Source: Sphagnum magellanicum
Lineage: Eukaryota > Streptophyta > Sphagnopsida > Sphagnales > Sphagnaceae
Reading direction: 5' to 3'
Length of the DNA: 64,000 nucleotides
NCBI GenBank assembly: GCA_021904315.1
Contig: CM038909.1
Coordinates: forward strand, 21,738,212 to 21,802,211
Shown: positions 1 to 11,223 of the stretch, one piece after another
Position numbering within the stretch: position 1 is the first letter of the stretch
Layout of the letters: each line of letters opens with the position of its first letter
Notes under the pieces: model-generated
The model's database searches: none
Told to the model about the DNA's origin: nothing
The model's input: only the letters and a program-made list of their open reading frames with translations
Position numbers and translations under genes: made by a program

Positions 1-1319
1 AAAGGACCCAAAAAGACAACTGTGTTAGCAACTGCTGTCCTAATTGTGCACCTCTGGAGACAACAGCAATGATTTTCCACCTATTTATGACCTAGAAAGA
101 GTGTGGAACTGAATGTCAGCCGCTGGTAATAGCTTCATTGTGACTGACTACATAGGAGATCATATGTGATTGTCCTCTCATATGACTGAGATGACTCTTT
201 TGAGAAATTCTTGACATAGAGGCACAGCTTCATAGTTGCTTAGTCAAAAGCTGCTGCTTGAATCCAGAGTGGCTACACCAAGTACAATGTGAAGTGGAGA
301 TGGCTTCAGAAAGTTCAAGACTGACGGACCCTCAGCAGTTTGAGTCATGCACTGGGACCAACTTCAAGTACTACAGATTTTCTCCATTGCAACTCTGGAT
401 GAAAAATCAGAAGTGGGATGGTGGCATACTGGAGGATCATTGTTTGCCCTCTTGGTTGCTTGTGGACTTAGTGATTTGTTCTGAATCAAAAGTGAAGAAA
501 CCAGGTGGTATGGCACTATCTTTTTCACTTCAGCTCTGGTGGCCGATGTAGTGTTGACTGCAATGGGCTGGTGTGGGAAATGCAACCACAGCCATTTTGG
601 CTCTGGTGGCTTCATTATATGGGACATTTGAGGGTGAGTGAAAATTTCCAAGTCCCAGTCTTTCAAGCTGGGAAAGGTGCTCCTGACTCATATCATGGAG
701 AAAGTGTGTTGTTTCAATGTTTGGAACATCAACAGTCAGTGCAACACTGCATGCTTATAAATAGTTGGTGATTAACACTACTGTTTAGAATTGCTGCAGG
801 GCTCAAGAAGACTAATAATTTTATGAACTTTTTGCCTACAGTGATGCTTTGTGCTATTGGAGGGGATTACCTACTAGGTGCAAGCTCACTCTCCTCACCC
901 TTGAGATGCAAGTGATTTACTAGTAGATTTACATTGGGAAAGTAATTACCAGTGCAGCCTAACTGGGGATGGTGCTTGGGCTTGAGATGCCCTTTGTGTG
1001 ACATGAATGAAATCAAATTACTACATCTATACTATAGTTTGACCTCAAGGTGTTGAAACTTTTAATTATCAACATGGGGCCTCCCTATCAAAGAAAAGTG
1101 GGTTAGGGTTTAGGTATGTGAATATTACAACTACAGTATGATGATCATGGACTAACACTTTCTTTGTGGCTTTTTTTGCAGTTTCAACAGACATTTGTGT
1201 GCATAGGTATATGCAGTTAGTTTCCAAATCAATCACATGTTCTGTATTTTCACTCTGGTGCATTTCATGTCTAGTACACAGTATCATGTTTGCAATAAAG
1301 CGATCTTTTCCCTCACTTA
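1..1319. other. Non-coding left edge, no gene recognised
   Basis: Base composition is moderate, unlike the AT-rich spacer further right, so this could be untranslated sequence or introns of a gene lying outside the window. Open frames here are short, overlap on both strands and resemble no protein I know. I see no splice-consistent exon chain. Confidence 0.4.
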
Positions 1320-2245
1320 AGAATTCTGTAATTGACTGCTGTGAGAGGAAAGAACCAGTAGAGAGCTGGCAGTTTTATATGCAGTTGTTTGAATTTTTGT
1401 AAAATCAAGAACCTTGCTTATGTACCAGGACTGGTTCTCTGACATTTTTAGAACTACAGATATAAACCCTAAGAATCTCCCTAATAACCACCAGGGTCTA
1501 GTGTTTGTTTCCATTTCTAATGACTGCCCAACACAGCCCTGAACAGGAATGGGAATGCACAACGCACCAGTGTATGGGCTAGTGTAACAGGGTTGTGTAT
1601 TCTGAAATGCAGTCGTATTTTTGCAGGTGAATCCTTGAAATTTGCATGTCATATCTGGCATCCCACTTGAGTTTCATTTCTTTCTCCATTTGCAAAGATA
1701 ACTTATGTTCAGCTCAGATTAGTTTTAGATTTTGGGCCTCACTAACAAATCAGATTGCGGGTTTGGGTTCTTACAGAAACCTCAAAGAGCTGGCAGGTGT
1801 CAAGAATGAACCAGTAAAGAACTGGCGGATCTATAGACGGTTGTTTGATTGTTTTTTTCAAAAATCTTGAGAACCGTGCTTATGTATCAAAACTGGTTCT
1901 TTGACGTTTTTGAGAACCAAGGTTACGAACCCTAAGCACCCTCCCTGATAACCTTGGGCGGAGGGGGGGGGGGGGGGGGGGTCGTCGGTTCCCGTTTGTT
2001 ATATCCGCCCAACACAGCCCAGAACCCTAATAACCTGAACAGGAATGTGAAGTGTATGGGCGAGTCGACTGTGGTCAATTGGAGATAGTGTTGTGGATTC
2101 TGAAATGCGGTTGTATGATTGTAGGTTCATCCTCGAAGTTCTCATTTCCGGTCTCCGCATCCCACGTGAGTTTCGTTTCGTTTCTTTCTCCACTTGCACA
2201 GAAATCCATACTTATGTTCAGCTCAGATTTGCAAATCTGTGTCTG
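1320..2245. repeat. Diverged tandem duplication upstream of the VOC gene
   Basis: Two related blocks, about 1340-1740 and 1800-2245, share the same ordered landmarks: GAACCAGTA (1352 and 1808), an 'AACCCTAA' stretch, CCCAACACAGCCC, AACAGGAATG, TTCTGAAATGC, CATCCCAC, and TTATGTTCAGCTCAGATT (1703 and 2212). The offset grows from 456 to 509 bp. Part of the growth is a poly-G run and short insertions in the second copy. The second copy ends about 290 bp before the VOC start codon, so it may hold that gene's promoter or leader. Identity is clearly below that of a recent duplication. Confidence 0.7.
1963..1981 (+). repeat. Poly-G run of 19
   Basis: An uninterrupted G homopolymer inside the second copy of the upstream duplication; the first copy lacks it. 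It could form G-quadruplex structures and its length is prone to sequencing error. Confidence 0.85.
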
Positions 2246-2531
2246 TTCAGATTCTGGGTTTTTCTTTTGTGTGTGATGAGTTGCTGATACAGATACAGGA
2301 ATTCATCACACCATCATGTTGACGACGAACAGACAAAAAGCGTTGAAATGAAAAATCGTTTCTTTAGAGCTCGCTTATTGTTTCTGTCAATAGAATCTAC
2401 TGACTTGTTCTTTGAGCAATTGTTTGTTTGTTTACAGCGCTTGAATTGTTTTTGGGAATTGGTGCAGAGTTTGAGTCCTCATGAGAGATAGATCACACTA
2501 GAGGTTTGCAGATTGAGACAGTCCAGCGGCC

Positions 2532-2942
2532 ATGAGCAGTACAATATTTTCACCAGAGAGGCAGTTAGTGTACGAGTGGTACACTCCTTCACTCCAAAAG
2601 TCGCTCAACTTCCTGCAAGCATTTGGGTTTGTGGTGTTGCGGCAAGAGGATAACTTTGCCGAATTGTCTTGGGGATTAAAGAATCGTCTCATGGTGGAGC
2701 AAATGCAGGAGTATTCGGATCAGCAGGAGAATGTTGCTGGGTATCGTGGGTATCATGGAAACCTTCGGGTATTGGTGGACGATGTGGACTCCGTGTATCA
2801 AGCGGCGTTGCTCATCAAGGATGCCAAAATCTTGAAACAGTTGGGTGATCGCTACTATGGCTTGCGGGACTTTACTGTTGGCGGCCCTTACGGATTCGCC
2901 CTCCGATTCGCTAAACCTCTTCCAGGCTTCAGTGAGCATTAG
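2532..2942 (+). CDS. Small VOC-fold (glyoxalase/bleomycin-resistance-like) protein, intronless
   Basis: A 136-residue single-exon frame. Residues about 11-50 form a first beta-alpha-beta half (LVYEWYTPSLQKSLNFLQAF, then FAELSW and RLMVEQ). Residues about 75-131 form the second half (GNLRVLVDDVDSVYQAA, then DRYYGLRDFTVGGPYGFALR). The 'DR-YYGLRDFTV--P-GF-LRF' signature is typical of bacterial-type VOC proteins. The last strand has Arg where metal-dependent glyoxalases carry Glu (LRF rather than LEF), so a metal-dependent glyoxalase I activity is doubtful; binding or a dioxygenase-like use is possible. There is no signal or transit peptide. The ATG at 2532 is taken as start because it gives exactly a full VOC module. 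The gene is convergent with the P1 gene. Fold assignment is fairly sure; the substrate is unknown. Confidence 0.75.
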   Translation: MSSTIFSPERQLVYEWYTPSLQKSLNFLQAFGFVVLRQEDNFAELSWGLKNRLMVEQMQEYSDQQENVAGYRGYHGNLRVLVDDVDSVYQAALLIKDAKILKQLGDRYYGLRDFTVGGPYGFALRFAKPLPGFSEH

Positions 2943-3168
2943 CATCTAACCAGGCTGCACTAAGCATAAGTATCCATCCAACCTCTCCACTACAATTGCA
3001 GACCCACGGAGTGCATAAGCATGCACATTATTAGGGTCGGTCCTCTTGGTGACCTAGTGATCCAGCAAAAGTGGAAGGACCTTTTCCGAGCTTCACTGTG
3101 CATTAGCATCTGTCCTCCACTTTTGCACACCACGAAGTGCGTTCATTAGGGTTTCCTTGGTGATCTCA
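2916..3168 (+). repeat. Tandem duplication of the VOC 3' end and 3' UTR
   Basis: The last codons plus stop of the VOC gene (from 2916) recur at 3080 with 27 of 32 matching positions, offset 164 bp, including the shared GCATTAGCATCT. Downstream landmarks also recur in order: CTCCACT, then 'ACGGAGTGC' versus 'ACGAAGTGC', then ATTAGGGT, then CTTGGTGA. The second copy is shortened. Confidence 0.7.
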
Positions 3169-4735
3169 ACTGTGAGCATTTGCTGTGCTATGGTTGCCCT
3201 GCAAAAGCTTAAAACGGTAGGGAATTCGGGAATTGCTTAACGTGTGCTCAAGCTCAAGAGTGTAGGAATGAGCGATGCCATTTAGCTTGATTTGCAAGAG
3301 GCTTCATCTGTAACTAATGATTACTATGGTACGAAGCAGCTACATCACACTCAAAACACCAGGTACTTCTTGGATACATTGCATTGCCAGAATGCAACTA
3401 CCACCAGTATCTCAAAACAAAGTGTACTACAATTACAGTTGTAAATGTAACTAAGTTGTTAGGATTCCACCTCTCTGCATTGTGGTTGAAAGCTAGCCTG
3501 TCTGAACAGAAGTAATTGATCAACAGATGGGAACAAGGGCCAGAATGTCTAAGCACAAATAATACCATGTAGTTTTTATCTGGTGGAAGAGTTGGTGAAT
3601 TTAAAGATTGACATGCGCCATATCTTAAGTACATGAAAAGGCACTTCATATTTCATATAAAAAATTACAGGGAAGTAATCAGATAACTTACAGAGAAGCT
3701 ATCCGCCATCTCAAGGTGGTAGAATTCTGCTTGTGAAAGAGATAACAAAGCAATTAACATTTAGCAAGGCCTCCAATCACTGGGCAATGTTTGATCTTAA
3801 CCGTCCACCTTCTCACTTCTCAACATTCGGGAGCAATTACTTCTCTCTTTATGCAGGTGACCTTTGCATGGTGATCTTGGAGAATCATAATTCCTCCCAG
3901 CAAGCAGCTGAAAATGATATACAATCCCTTTATGCCATGAGGAAGTACTTGCTGAAACTCCTCTAACAAACAATAATCTACCCAATTGCTGGGTGACATC
4001 CTTGTTTGGTTGTCATAACAAAACACAGCTTCCATTTTTCACTGGAAGAAAAATACTGGCTGAGAAGACATCAATAGAAAACTTCCATTGTGAACTGGGG
4101 TCACACCATCCTACAAATATCCATAAATGACACCCAGATGACAGTTACAATTTGCTTTAGATGAGGCACTCCACTTGCTTGCTACAATGGTAGGATGATA
4201 ATGTCTGTCTGCTTCCACAGCTACATGATCCTCACCTTGTTGCCCATCCACATACCTCCTGGAGTGTCAGAGGAACCATCCATCATGAATAAAGCTGAGA
4301 GCCAAGGCATTCCTCAAGAGCAATTCCCTTCACAACATAAATTGGATAAACATAAGCTTTACAGGCCTTCCAATTGAGGATACATTCGCTGTGTACCTCC
4401 AGACAAAGTAATGACAAGACCATAGAGACCAAGAATAATTTCTTGCAGAAATCTTGCCTTAGGGAGGGGAGTCCATTTATGGAAGTTTGGAGGAGAAGGG
4501 GGCTGATCACTCAACAAAATTGTGAGCAAAATTTGAGTTCACTTCCAAATTTGAATCAGAATAACTCTACAACAGGGCATTCTATTTAGTTCCTCTGACA
4601 CATCCAAGCTTCATTCCTGTTGCCATAAGGCAATTAGGCACCAAGTCTCAAGAAATACAAACTAACAGCAAAACCCACTGTAGCTCAAGAGCTGAGAAAA
4701 GCAGCAGTAGGCTTCTACATTCTCAGGAGAAAAGT
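3169..4735. other. Spacer between convergent VOC and P1 genes
   Basis: Probably holds the 3' UTRs of both neighbours. No coding frame with a recognisable product, no RNA gene and no clear repeat was seen. Confidence 0.4.
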
Positions 4736-6349
4736 CTAATCAAACAAACTAAAGCCCATGTCTTCATCACTTTCCTCCTTTGCCTCCTCCTGCAAGACCA
4801 CATAATTAACCATTAGACAAACTGAGTCAGTTAGCCCATAGTAGCACAAAAAAAATGCTGACATGTAGTGTCCATCCTGATGGGTACAGCAAGTAACAAT
4901 CCCTAAGTCCATTATGTCATATAGTTCCAGCAAGATGAATGCTATTGGCACATGATTCAGAATCGTTGCCTTTCATCATCTCAAGTCTCAACCTATCTGA
5001 AAGAACACACATGTGAAAGAACTGCTACAGCAGTAAATGACAAAAAGCTGTCTCCATAAGGGTTCAAATTATACTATCTGCTTCTGAGAAAGAACCTCAC
5101 AGCAGTCCTCACCACACACTGTTATGCAATCATATATAAGCTACTGCTCAAATACGTATGAACTGGAGAAATGTCGATAATTCAGTGCTCCTGCATATTG
5201 CCCTCGTGCTGAATTCCAAGGGACGATTTCTCGACACTAAGAGAGTGATTCACAATATTTTAGGTAGTAAGATAAGATGTTAGAGAAATATTCAGCTAGA
5301 ATTCATTTACACAACGTATATAGCTTCTTGAGCAGAGCTTCTGTATGTGAATAATACCACAGATTACTGGAATAAATAGCTGGTGGGACAAGAGGAGTAC
5401 ACACAGAGCCAAAACAAAACGAACCATTTACTATACAGAAACTTGCATGACTCCACTCAAGGGAATGGCCAAAATTCTCTACCTTCTTCTCCTCTTCCTT
5501 TACAGCAGCAGCTTCCTCCTTAGCAGCTGCAGCACCAGGTCCAGCACTCACAGCCACTGCAGCTCCGCCTCCACCTGCAATCCACAGTCACGACAGAACT
5601 CAATTCAGCTCCATAGCCCAACATACAACTTCAACAAGACAGCTATGTATCATAACTGGCAACGAGAATTCGGAAGTAATACCAATGGCAGACCCAACAT
5701 AAGGCATAGCTGATGCCACCACGTAAAGCATAGCATCATCAAAGAAGGTAGGCTTCAGGGCTAACCGGATCCAACGTTAGTGATGAGATCCTCGACATTC
5801 CTCTTCTCCAACAGCTTAGCGAACAAAGCAGGCCAATATGACTGCACTTTCACATTCGCAGCCTTACACAGAGTCGCGATCTTGTCAGCCTGTTACGGTC
5901 TTGTCAAGGACTATAACCTCATTCCATTCCCGACCTCTTGAATAACGAGATGCATGCCAAGCGGCTACACCCCACGGAGCACGGCTTTCATTACGACAAC
6001 AAAGTCCGACGACTCTTGGCAAAAAAGTGAACCAGAGAAACGGAGAGACCAAACTCAAGATGAAAAATCCTCTTCCAAAAAAAAAAAAATGAAACATGCA
6101 AACGGCCACAACAAAACCAAAAGAATCAGAAGCCACAGCCTAACCACATGGTCTTCATTGCATTTTTTTTCACTCACTACTCGTATTACATTACCGCAAG
6201 CAAAATGCATTCAGCCAGAAAAAAAAAGACGCAGATAACAGAACAGAGAATGCCGGTTTAGGTAAACCCTAAGAGGATACGGTGATGGTGATTCCATCGT
6301 CAAACAAAATCAGAGCTGCATAAGTGCAGGCAGCTTCGTCTACCGACAT
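4736..6349 (-). CDS. RPP1: 60S acidic ribosomal protein P1 (stalk protein), four exons
   Basis: Exons on the minus strand are 6349-6281, 5889-5766, 5574-5483 and 4789-4736. All introns have GT/AG ends with phases 0, 1 and 0. Joined, they give 112 residues, the usual length of plant P1. Exon 1 begins [19 protein letters not shown]; exon 2 carries [13 protein letters not shown] and [18 protein letters not shown], the helical dimerisation domain that pairs with P2. Exon 3 is the Gly/Ala-rich hinge ([19 protein letters not shown]) and an acidic Lys/Glu run. Exon 4 ends in [13 protein letters not shown], the invariant tail that contacts elongation factors on the large-subunit GTPase stalk. The start is set by the P1 consensus and a 23-codon first exon. 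The upstream DNA is rich in AAACCCTA telo-boxes, as is common for plant ribosomal protein genes. Identification is firm; UTR limits are unknown. Confidence 0.93.
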
Positions 6350-6774
6350 GATGGTCTGATGATAGCGCTATCTCCAAGCTCCGCGAGATGGCGGACGGAC
6401 GATCGATCAGCAGCCGCCCGCAACGATGAAGCAGAAAATCAAGGATCGGAGGGAGAGCGAGAGAGAGAAGACACGAACGCGCATCCCCTCTCTTCCTTGC
6501 CTCTCTCAGAGTTTCCTGTCCATCACTCGCCGTCGATTCCTAAACCCTAAGTCCACTTCCAACCGTCGATCCAGGTCTGAAACCCTAACTCTACAAAGCC
6601 CTAGATCTGATCTCAACCGTCAATCTATGCCACGTAGACCTAATTCTCCGAAAATCTAGATCTCATGCAGACCGTGGATCTCTGACGCTAGAAACCACCA
6701 GTCTCTTAAACCCTAGATCTGATCCAAACCGTTGATCTATTTTACGGCAGCAGTGAACCGGCACCCACGAGCCC

Positions 6775-6871
6775 ACCATCCACTGGATGCCCGTTATTAC
6801 TCGGTTGTGGATGAACCTCAACCGAGTTAATATGTGGTTTCACCTTGGTAACCAATTTTGTAGGAATAGGT
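6775..6871 (+). repeat. Dispersed repeat, copy 1
   Basis: A segment from ACCATCCACT through GATGCC, 'GAGTTAATAT', 'TGGTTTCA' and CTTGGTAACCAATT matches 33152-33236 in the same orientation; the second copy lacks about 14 bases in the middle. The sequence is otherwise unknown to me. Confidence 0.7.
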
Positions 6872-6952
6872 CACACATATAGGTAGATAGGTAGGAAAAT
6901 AGGTAACTACTAGGTAAGTAGATGTTTTATACGTAGGTAAGCGCTGTTTTTA

Positions 6953-7012
6953 CTACCTACCTACCTACTAACAACCTGCCTGCTTGAGGGTTGTTAGTAA
7001 GTAGTTAGGTAG
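6953..7012. repeat. Hairpin with 24-bp arms
   Basis: Arm 6953-6976 (ending CTACTAACAACC) and arm 6989-7012 (starting GGTTGTTAGTAAG) are reverse complements at 22 of 24 positions, with a 12-base loop. It sits next to a TAGGTAG-rich stretch (6881-6950) and the dispersed repeat. It could be a miniature element terminus or a foldback transcript. Confidence 0.75.
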
Positions 7013-7339
7013 AAAAAAAGAAGCAATTGAGCTAACCATCATGGTTAGCTAGCGGACTTGAACTCAACAGAAAACTGTTTCCTGACCACTTATCATTCAT
7101 CCTTCCTGGTGCACTGGTATGCGCTGGTTCACTTTGGCCCTAAACTGGAAACTGCAGTTTTTCCTCAACTCTAGATTTGATCCCAACCGTCGATTTAAAG
7201 CCAGAAACCCTAAAGCATTTTAAACCCTGGATCTGATCCCAACCGTCTAAAGACACATTGCGAATCACTAATTCCAGATTGGCTGGTTGATCGGGACCGT
7301 GAAAGACAAATTCTGGTCGATCAGGGCCGTCGGTCAACG

Positions 7340-9454
7340 GTAATGTTCTCTTTCACGGTCCTGCTCTTTCGCGGGTTTTTCTTCTCCTTTGGCTTTTTGT
7401 CTTTTACAAGAGAGTTGAAAATCTTTGCTTTTTCGTGAGTGCAGCAAAATCTGGAATTTTGTTTGCACGAGATTCGCAAGCGCAAATTTCCGCCACGTCT
7501 TCTTCAAAAATTCAGCACACTTGTATAGTTTCGAGAGCGCTTTAAGACGAACAAATCCTGCCTGTGAATTTTTCGAAAGCAGAGGATATTATCGATTCTG
7601 TGTGAAAGATTTCTGGGGATATGCTGCAATATGAAGTTTTGCAGCTGCGATTTCTGTGGTTTAAAGAATGTTTGGTATTTCACATCTACTCAGACAAGTA
7701 ACAATGAGGTTGAAACAAGGATCTGTTTTGAAGATGAACAGTCTACAAAACCCCAAGTTGTAAAATTCTTCTTCCAGAGCAACGTTGGAAAAAGCGTGCA
7801 ACAATTTATTCAAACCAACTAAATTTCATATCATTTTGAACTCTTTTGCAGAAAAGGAACATGACTTGAGGCATCAAAAGTAGTGATCTTTTGATTGGAT
7901 GCATTATCAAAGACCTTTTCAGCCTTCTGCACATCTTTGGTTATGTGGGATCATGCAGGGAAGGAGCAACTTTGATTTACAAAAGTCAAATCATCTCCAT
8001 AGTAACATACCTGCAAAAAGACATGGAAAAGTATTGTTTGGCTCTTTCTCCAAAACGAAGAAAACCCAACAATGATGTTCAGTTAGCTGTCTTTTGGTAC
8101 CATACAATACTTCCAACTTCACTGCCCCACGCCGTTGACTTCATTCATACACAGAAATTGGAAATCAGTTGGTCAGTACTAAAAACAGTGAATGGATTGT
8201 TGACCGTATTCTTATGGTGAAAAAATAGTGCAGAAATTTTTGCAAGTAATCCAGCAAATGACATCATGTCCAGATATTGCCAATAGCTTTAGTAGCATAG
8301 TAAGATGGATCTGCAACAGCATTTCAAAGTGGCAATGAAGTGTGACACGATTCTGTACTGCACCTAGTGATCCATATGCAGCAAACAGCTTCTTGACCGA
8401 CTCGGATATTGACAAAAGAATTGATTGTGGTAAATCAGTGCCCCACAATTCATGCAAATGACATCAAGGAAAGCATCTTCATTTGTATGGAGATATATCC
8501 CCCATACTTAAGAATCAAGGCCAAATGGAAAAAACTGGAGATCTCAATATGAGATCAAAAAAAGGCAAGCAGCATCACTAAATGCCCTAGGAAAGTCCTT
8601 TCACAGTGGTCATCCTGTCACTGAGCACAAAAAAAAATGTACAAAATAACAAAGGAAAAGCATCTCTTTGATGCCTGTTTTGATCTCCAATTTAGATCTG
8701 ACAAAAAGCTGCAGAGTTCATGGCTGGGTGCCATACATCTCATGAAGAGAAACATAGGAGGGGGGATGGACAACCTGGGATGGGGAAGCATGTCAACAGA
8801 GTGATGACATCTGATTAATTGTCAGAGTATCAGCTACTGTAAACCCACAGCAAAATCATCTCTGGTATGAAAAGCATCAAACATGTTTGAACTCATATAC
8901 TCCTCATATTTACAGCAAAAGATTGACATTCTATGTTAAACATAGTTCCTGCCATTGCTGCACCGCTACAATCTTCCCTAAACTGACTTGCTCAAATGAA
9001 ATCCACCTTCCAACTGTGATGGCTTTGAAATTGGCATCATCTTTACCAATAATCTAAATGTCTGAACCCTAGATATGAATGAACAGATTGAAGTTCCATA
9101 GAATTTACTAGAATTGACTGGAAATAGAATAAAGGGAGAGACATGAGAGTTGTGGCATAAAAACCTTTGGAGAAAGCTGTTGTGTGCAGAAGTATAACAC
9201 TCTATCAGACATTCTCAGCTTCCATCAAGTCCCCAACTCCAGGCACAAGCTGCTGCCTCTGAAAGAATTGTACAGTTGTGCCTACATTTCTTCTCTATCT
9301 AAACCTTGAAATAGACTAGCACCTCAACAGAGTGTTTGCAAAAAAACAGGAAGATGGCTTCCTGGCTGAAGACAGAGAAGAGAGAGAGAGAGAGAACAAT
9401 GCCCAAGAGAGGAATTCAATACCTGGGATTCTGTTGGTCTGATCAGTAAAGTTT
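7340..9454. other. Spacer between P1 and transporter genes
   Basis: 7340-7630 looks like a leader or promoter (pyrimidine-rich then AT-moderate). It precedes an unsupported 63-codon frame at 7631-7822 (starts MKFCSCDFCGLKN), which matches nothing I know. The right half probably includes the 3' UTR of the transporter gene and a short GA tract at 9378-9393. A rightward non-coding transcript is possible but unproven. Confidence 0.35.
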
Positions 9455-10537
9455 TTAAGCCTGTGAGTCATTCTTTCGATCCTCTTCTAGTCTATCAAGC
9501 TTCTGGTCGGCAAGGAGGCCAGCTTCCTCATCTGCTTGCTCCTTCTTCTGTGCTTCCTTGTTCTTGAGTGCCTGCAGTTTGGCATGGTTGTAGAAACAGA
9601 CACCAATGAAGGCAATGCCGTACCCTAGCAAGTTCAAAGAGGTGACTCTGTCCAAAATAACAGACCATGAGAAGGCGATGAGGAGCCAGTCTTTCACCAC
9701 GCCCGCCACGTTCATGGTCAGAGCTGAGGTTTTCCCCACCAGCAGGAAAACTGCCAAGTTGAGCGCAAAAGCACAGGCGGAATTGGTTCCGAAAACCAGA
9801 TAATCCAATTTGAAAGATGATGTTTCTCTCAGCAGTGGATACTCGACCAGAAGCCAAGGGATCGAAAGAAACGCAAAGCAGCAAGGAGCTACATAGTACA
9901 GAGACGTAATAGGGTTCAGAGAGACGCCCTTGGATGTGAGAAGGATCTGAATCAAAACCAGACGCATTGCCTCGAATGCCACTGCTCCTAGTTGCAACAT
10001 CACTCCCCATGAGTTGAACTTCGCCTCTCCGTAAGCCGCAATGGCGACTCCTAACGAAATACCTACCATGTTTGCCATGGTCTGCGATTTGAAGAACTCC
10101 TTCTTGAGCAGCACACTGGTGGAGTAAACGGCAACAGGCATGAGCGCTTTCAGCATCTGAATGAAAGAGACCGAAAGATAGATGTAGGCAGAGTTAGAGA
10201 ACCAGAGCGACAAGGAGTACAAGGCACCGATCGGCAGCACTGATGACAAGTAAAACCCTCGTGACATCCCTACTACAGGTTCCACCACCTTGAGCACACG
10301 CACAAGGAGAAAAGCAAGCGTGGAACAGAATGCCATGTGTATCATCGTTAGACTGATCGGATATGGCCAGTTATACATCTTGCGATCAAGAATGTACTTG
10401 TTGAATATGATCACCGTGAAGCTCAGGAATATCCAAATCCCTACATAAGTATAGCTCAGCAGTATCTTCCTGTACACATTTGCACTTGTCGTCGCCGCCA
10501 ACTCCTTTCCCTGCCCGCTTCCCGATCCCTTCGCCAT
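9455..10537 (-). CDS. TPT/NST family sugar-phosphate or nucleotide-sugar translocator, intronless
   Basis: A 360-residue single-exon protein with about ten hydrophobic helices between residues 25 and 315. It closely follows the Arabidopsis At5g25400/At4g32390-type 'probable sugar phosphate/phosphate translocator' group. Landmarks are [20 protein letters not shown] near residue 45, [19 protein letters not shown] near 115, [29 protein letters not shown] near 210, and [17 protein letters not shown] near 268, with the lysine-Asp pair used to sort these subgroups. The N-terminus is short and lacks a plastid transit peptide, and the C-terminus is a charged cytosolic tail. An endomembrane (Golgi/ER) antiporter is therefore likelier than a plastid translocator. 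Being intronless matches the Arabidopsis relatives. The substrate cannot be read from sequence. Confidence 0.92.
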   Translation of the reverse strand: MAKGSGSGQGKELAATTSANVYRKILLSYTYVGIWIFLSFTVIIFNKYILDRKMYNWPYPISLTMIHMAFCSTLAFLLVRVLKVVEPVVGMSRGFYLSSVLPIGALYSLSLWFSNSAYIYLSVSFIQMLKALMPVAVYSTSVLLKKEFFKSQTMANMVGISLGVAIAAYGEAKFNSWGVMLQLGAVAFEAMRLVLIQILLTSKGVSLNPITSLYYVAPCCFAFLSIPWLLVEYPLLRETSSFKLDYLVFGTNSACAFALNLAVFLLVGKTSALTMNVAGVVKDWLLIAFSWSVILDRVTSLNLLGYGIAFIGVCFYNHAKLQALKNKEAQKKEQADEEAGLLADQKLDRLEEDRKNDSQA

Positions 10538-11223
10538 CGCCTCGACCTCCTTGCCTCCCTCCCTTATCAGTACACAAACTCTTCAAAGAGAAAATCTCAA
10601 TATTGATACTACTGTTCTGCTACACAAAGCTTGCCTCTGACATATCACAACTCTCCTACTTCCCTCACTCTTCACCGATCAAACTTTCCACACTGACTGA
10701 AACCGAAAGTGGCCTTAGTTTCTTACTATGCGCTTCAGAAGAAGTTTATATCTGAAAACTAAACCACAACTCAAGCTGTGCACAAAATCGTCACAATAGT
10801 AGACTTAACCTCTGCGAGATAAAAGCCTCCTGCGAAAAAACAAATTACTTTTTATGCTTCTACTAGGAGGTCCAGCTACCAGACAATGGTCATTGGATCT
10901 AAGTATGCTTCTCTTCTTCTTCTTCCTGCCAGACTCCTCTTGTGCAATCAACCGAAATCGCCTGTCGTCTTCTTCCTCGTCTCATGCGGTCCCTTTCCTA
11001 GTCCACACAGCACCTTCAGTTTGAAAATGCGGGTCCAGGTGAAGAAGCGAGTGGAGACTTAAAACACCGGAAGTGCCAGAGTAATGCAAAAAGGCGAATG
11101 CACCGCGCGAGGCAACAGATACAAAGACTCCAAAACAAACAAACGCAAATATACTCGCGCGCGCGGGCGCACACACAGAGCTTTTGACCGCCATCGCCTA
11201 CCGAGCTTCACAAAACACAAGGG
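10538..11223 (-). promoter_or_regulatory. Upstream region of the transporter gene
   Basis: Presumed leader and promoter of the minus-strand transporter gene. It has a CCCTCC-rich pyrimidine tract just upstream of the ATG and a CG-rich patch (CGCGCGCGGGCGCACAC) near 11157-11173. No convincing TATA box was fixed. Confidence 0.4.

Larger units (their letters stand above)
6536..7250. promoter_or_regulatory. Cluster of telo-box plus 'GATCCAACCGTCGAT' modules upstream of P1
   Basis: A composite motif, AAACCCTA followed by 'GATCTGATC' and then 'CAACCGTCGATC', recurs in variants near 6540, 6583-6630, 6660, 6709, 7165 and 7222. The telo-box is a known element of plant ribosomal protein promoters. The second half resembles a GATC..ACCGTC word that also builds the tandem repeat at 11.2 kb. 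The modules read in the plus direction, opposite to P1 transcription, so they could also serve an unrecognised rightward transcript. Confidence 0.5.

Noticed and set aside
7631-7822. 63-codon frame starting MKFCSCDFC
   Set aside because: Cys-rich start looked interesting, but the rest matches no known family and there is no second exon or conservation to support it.
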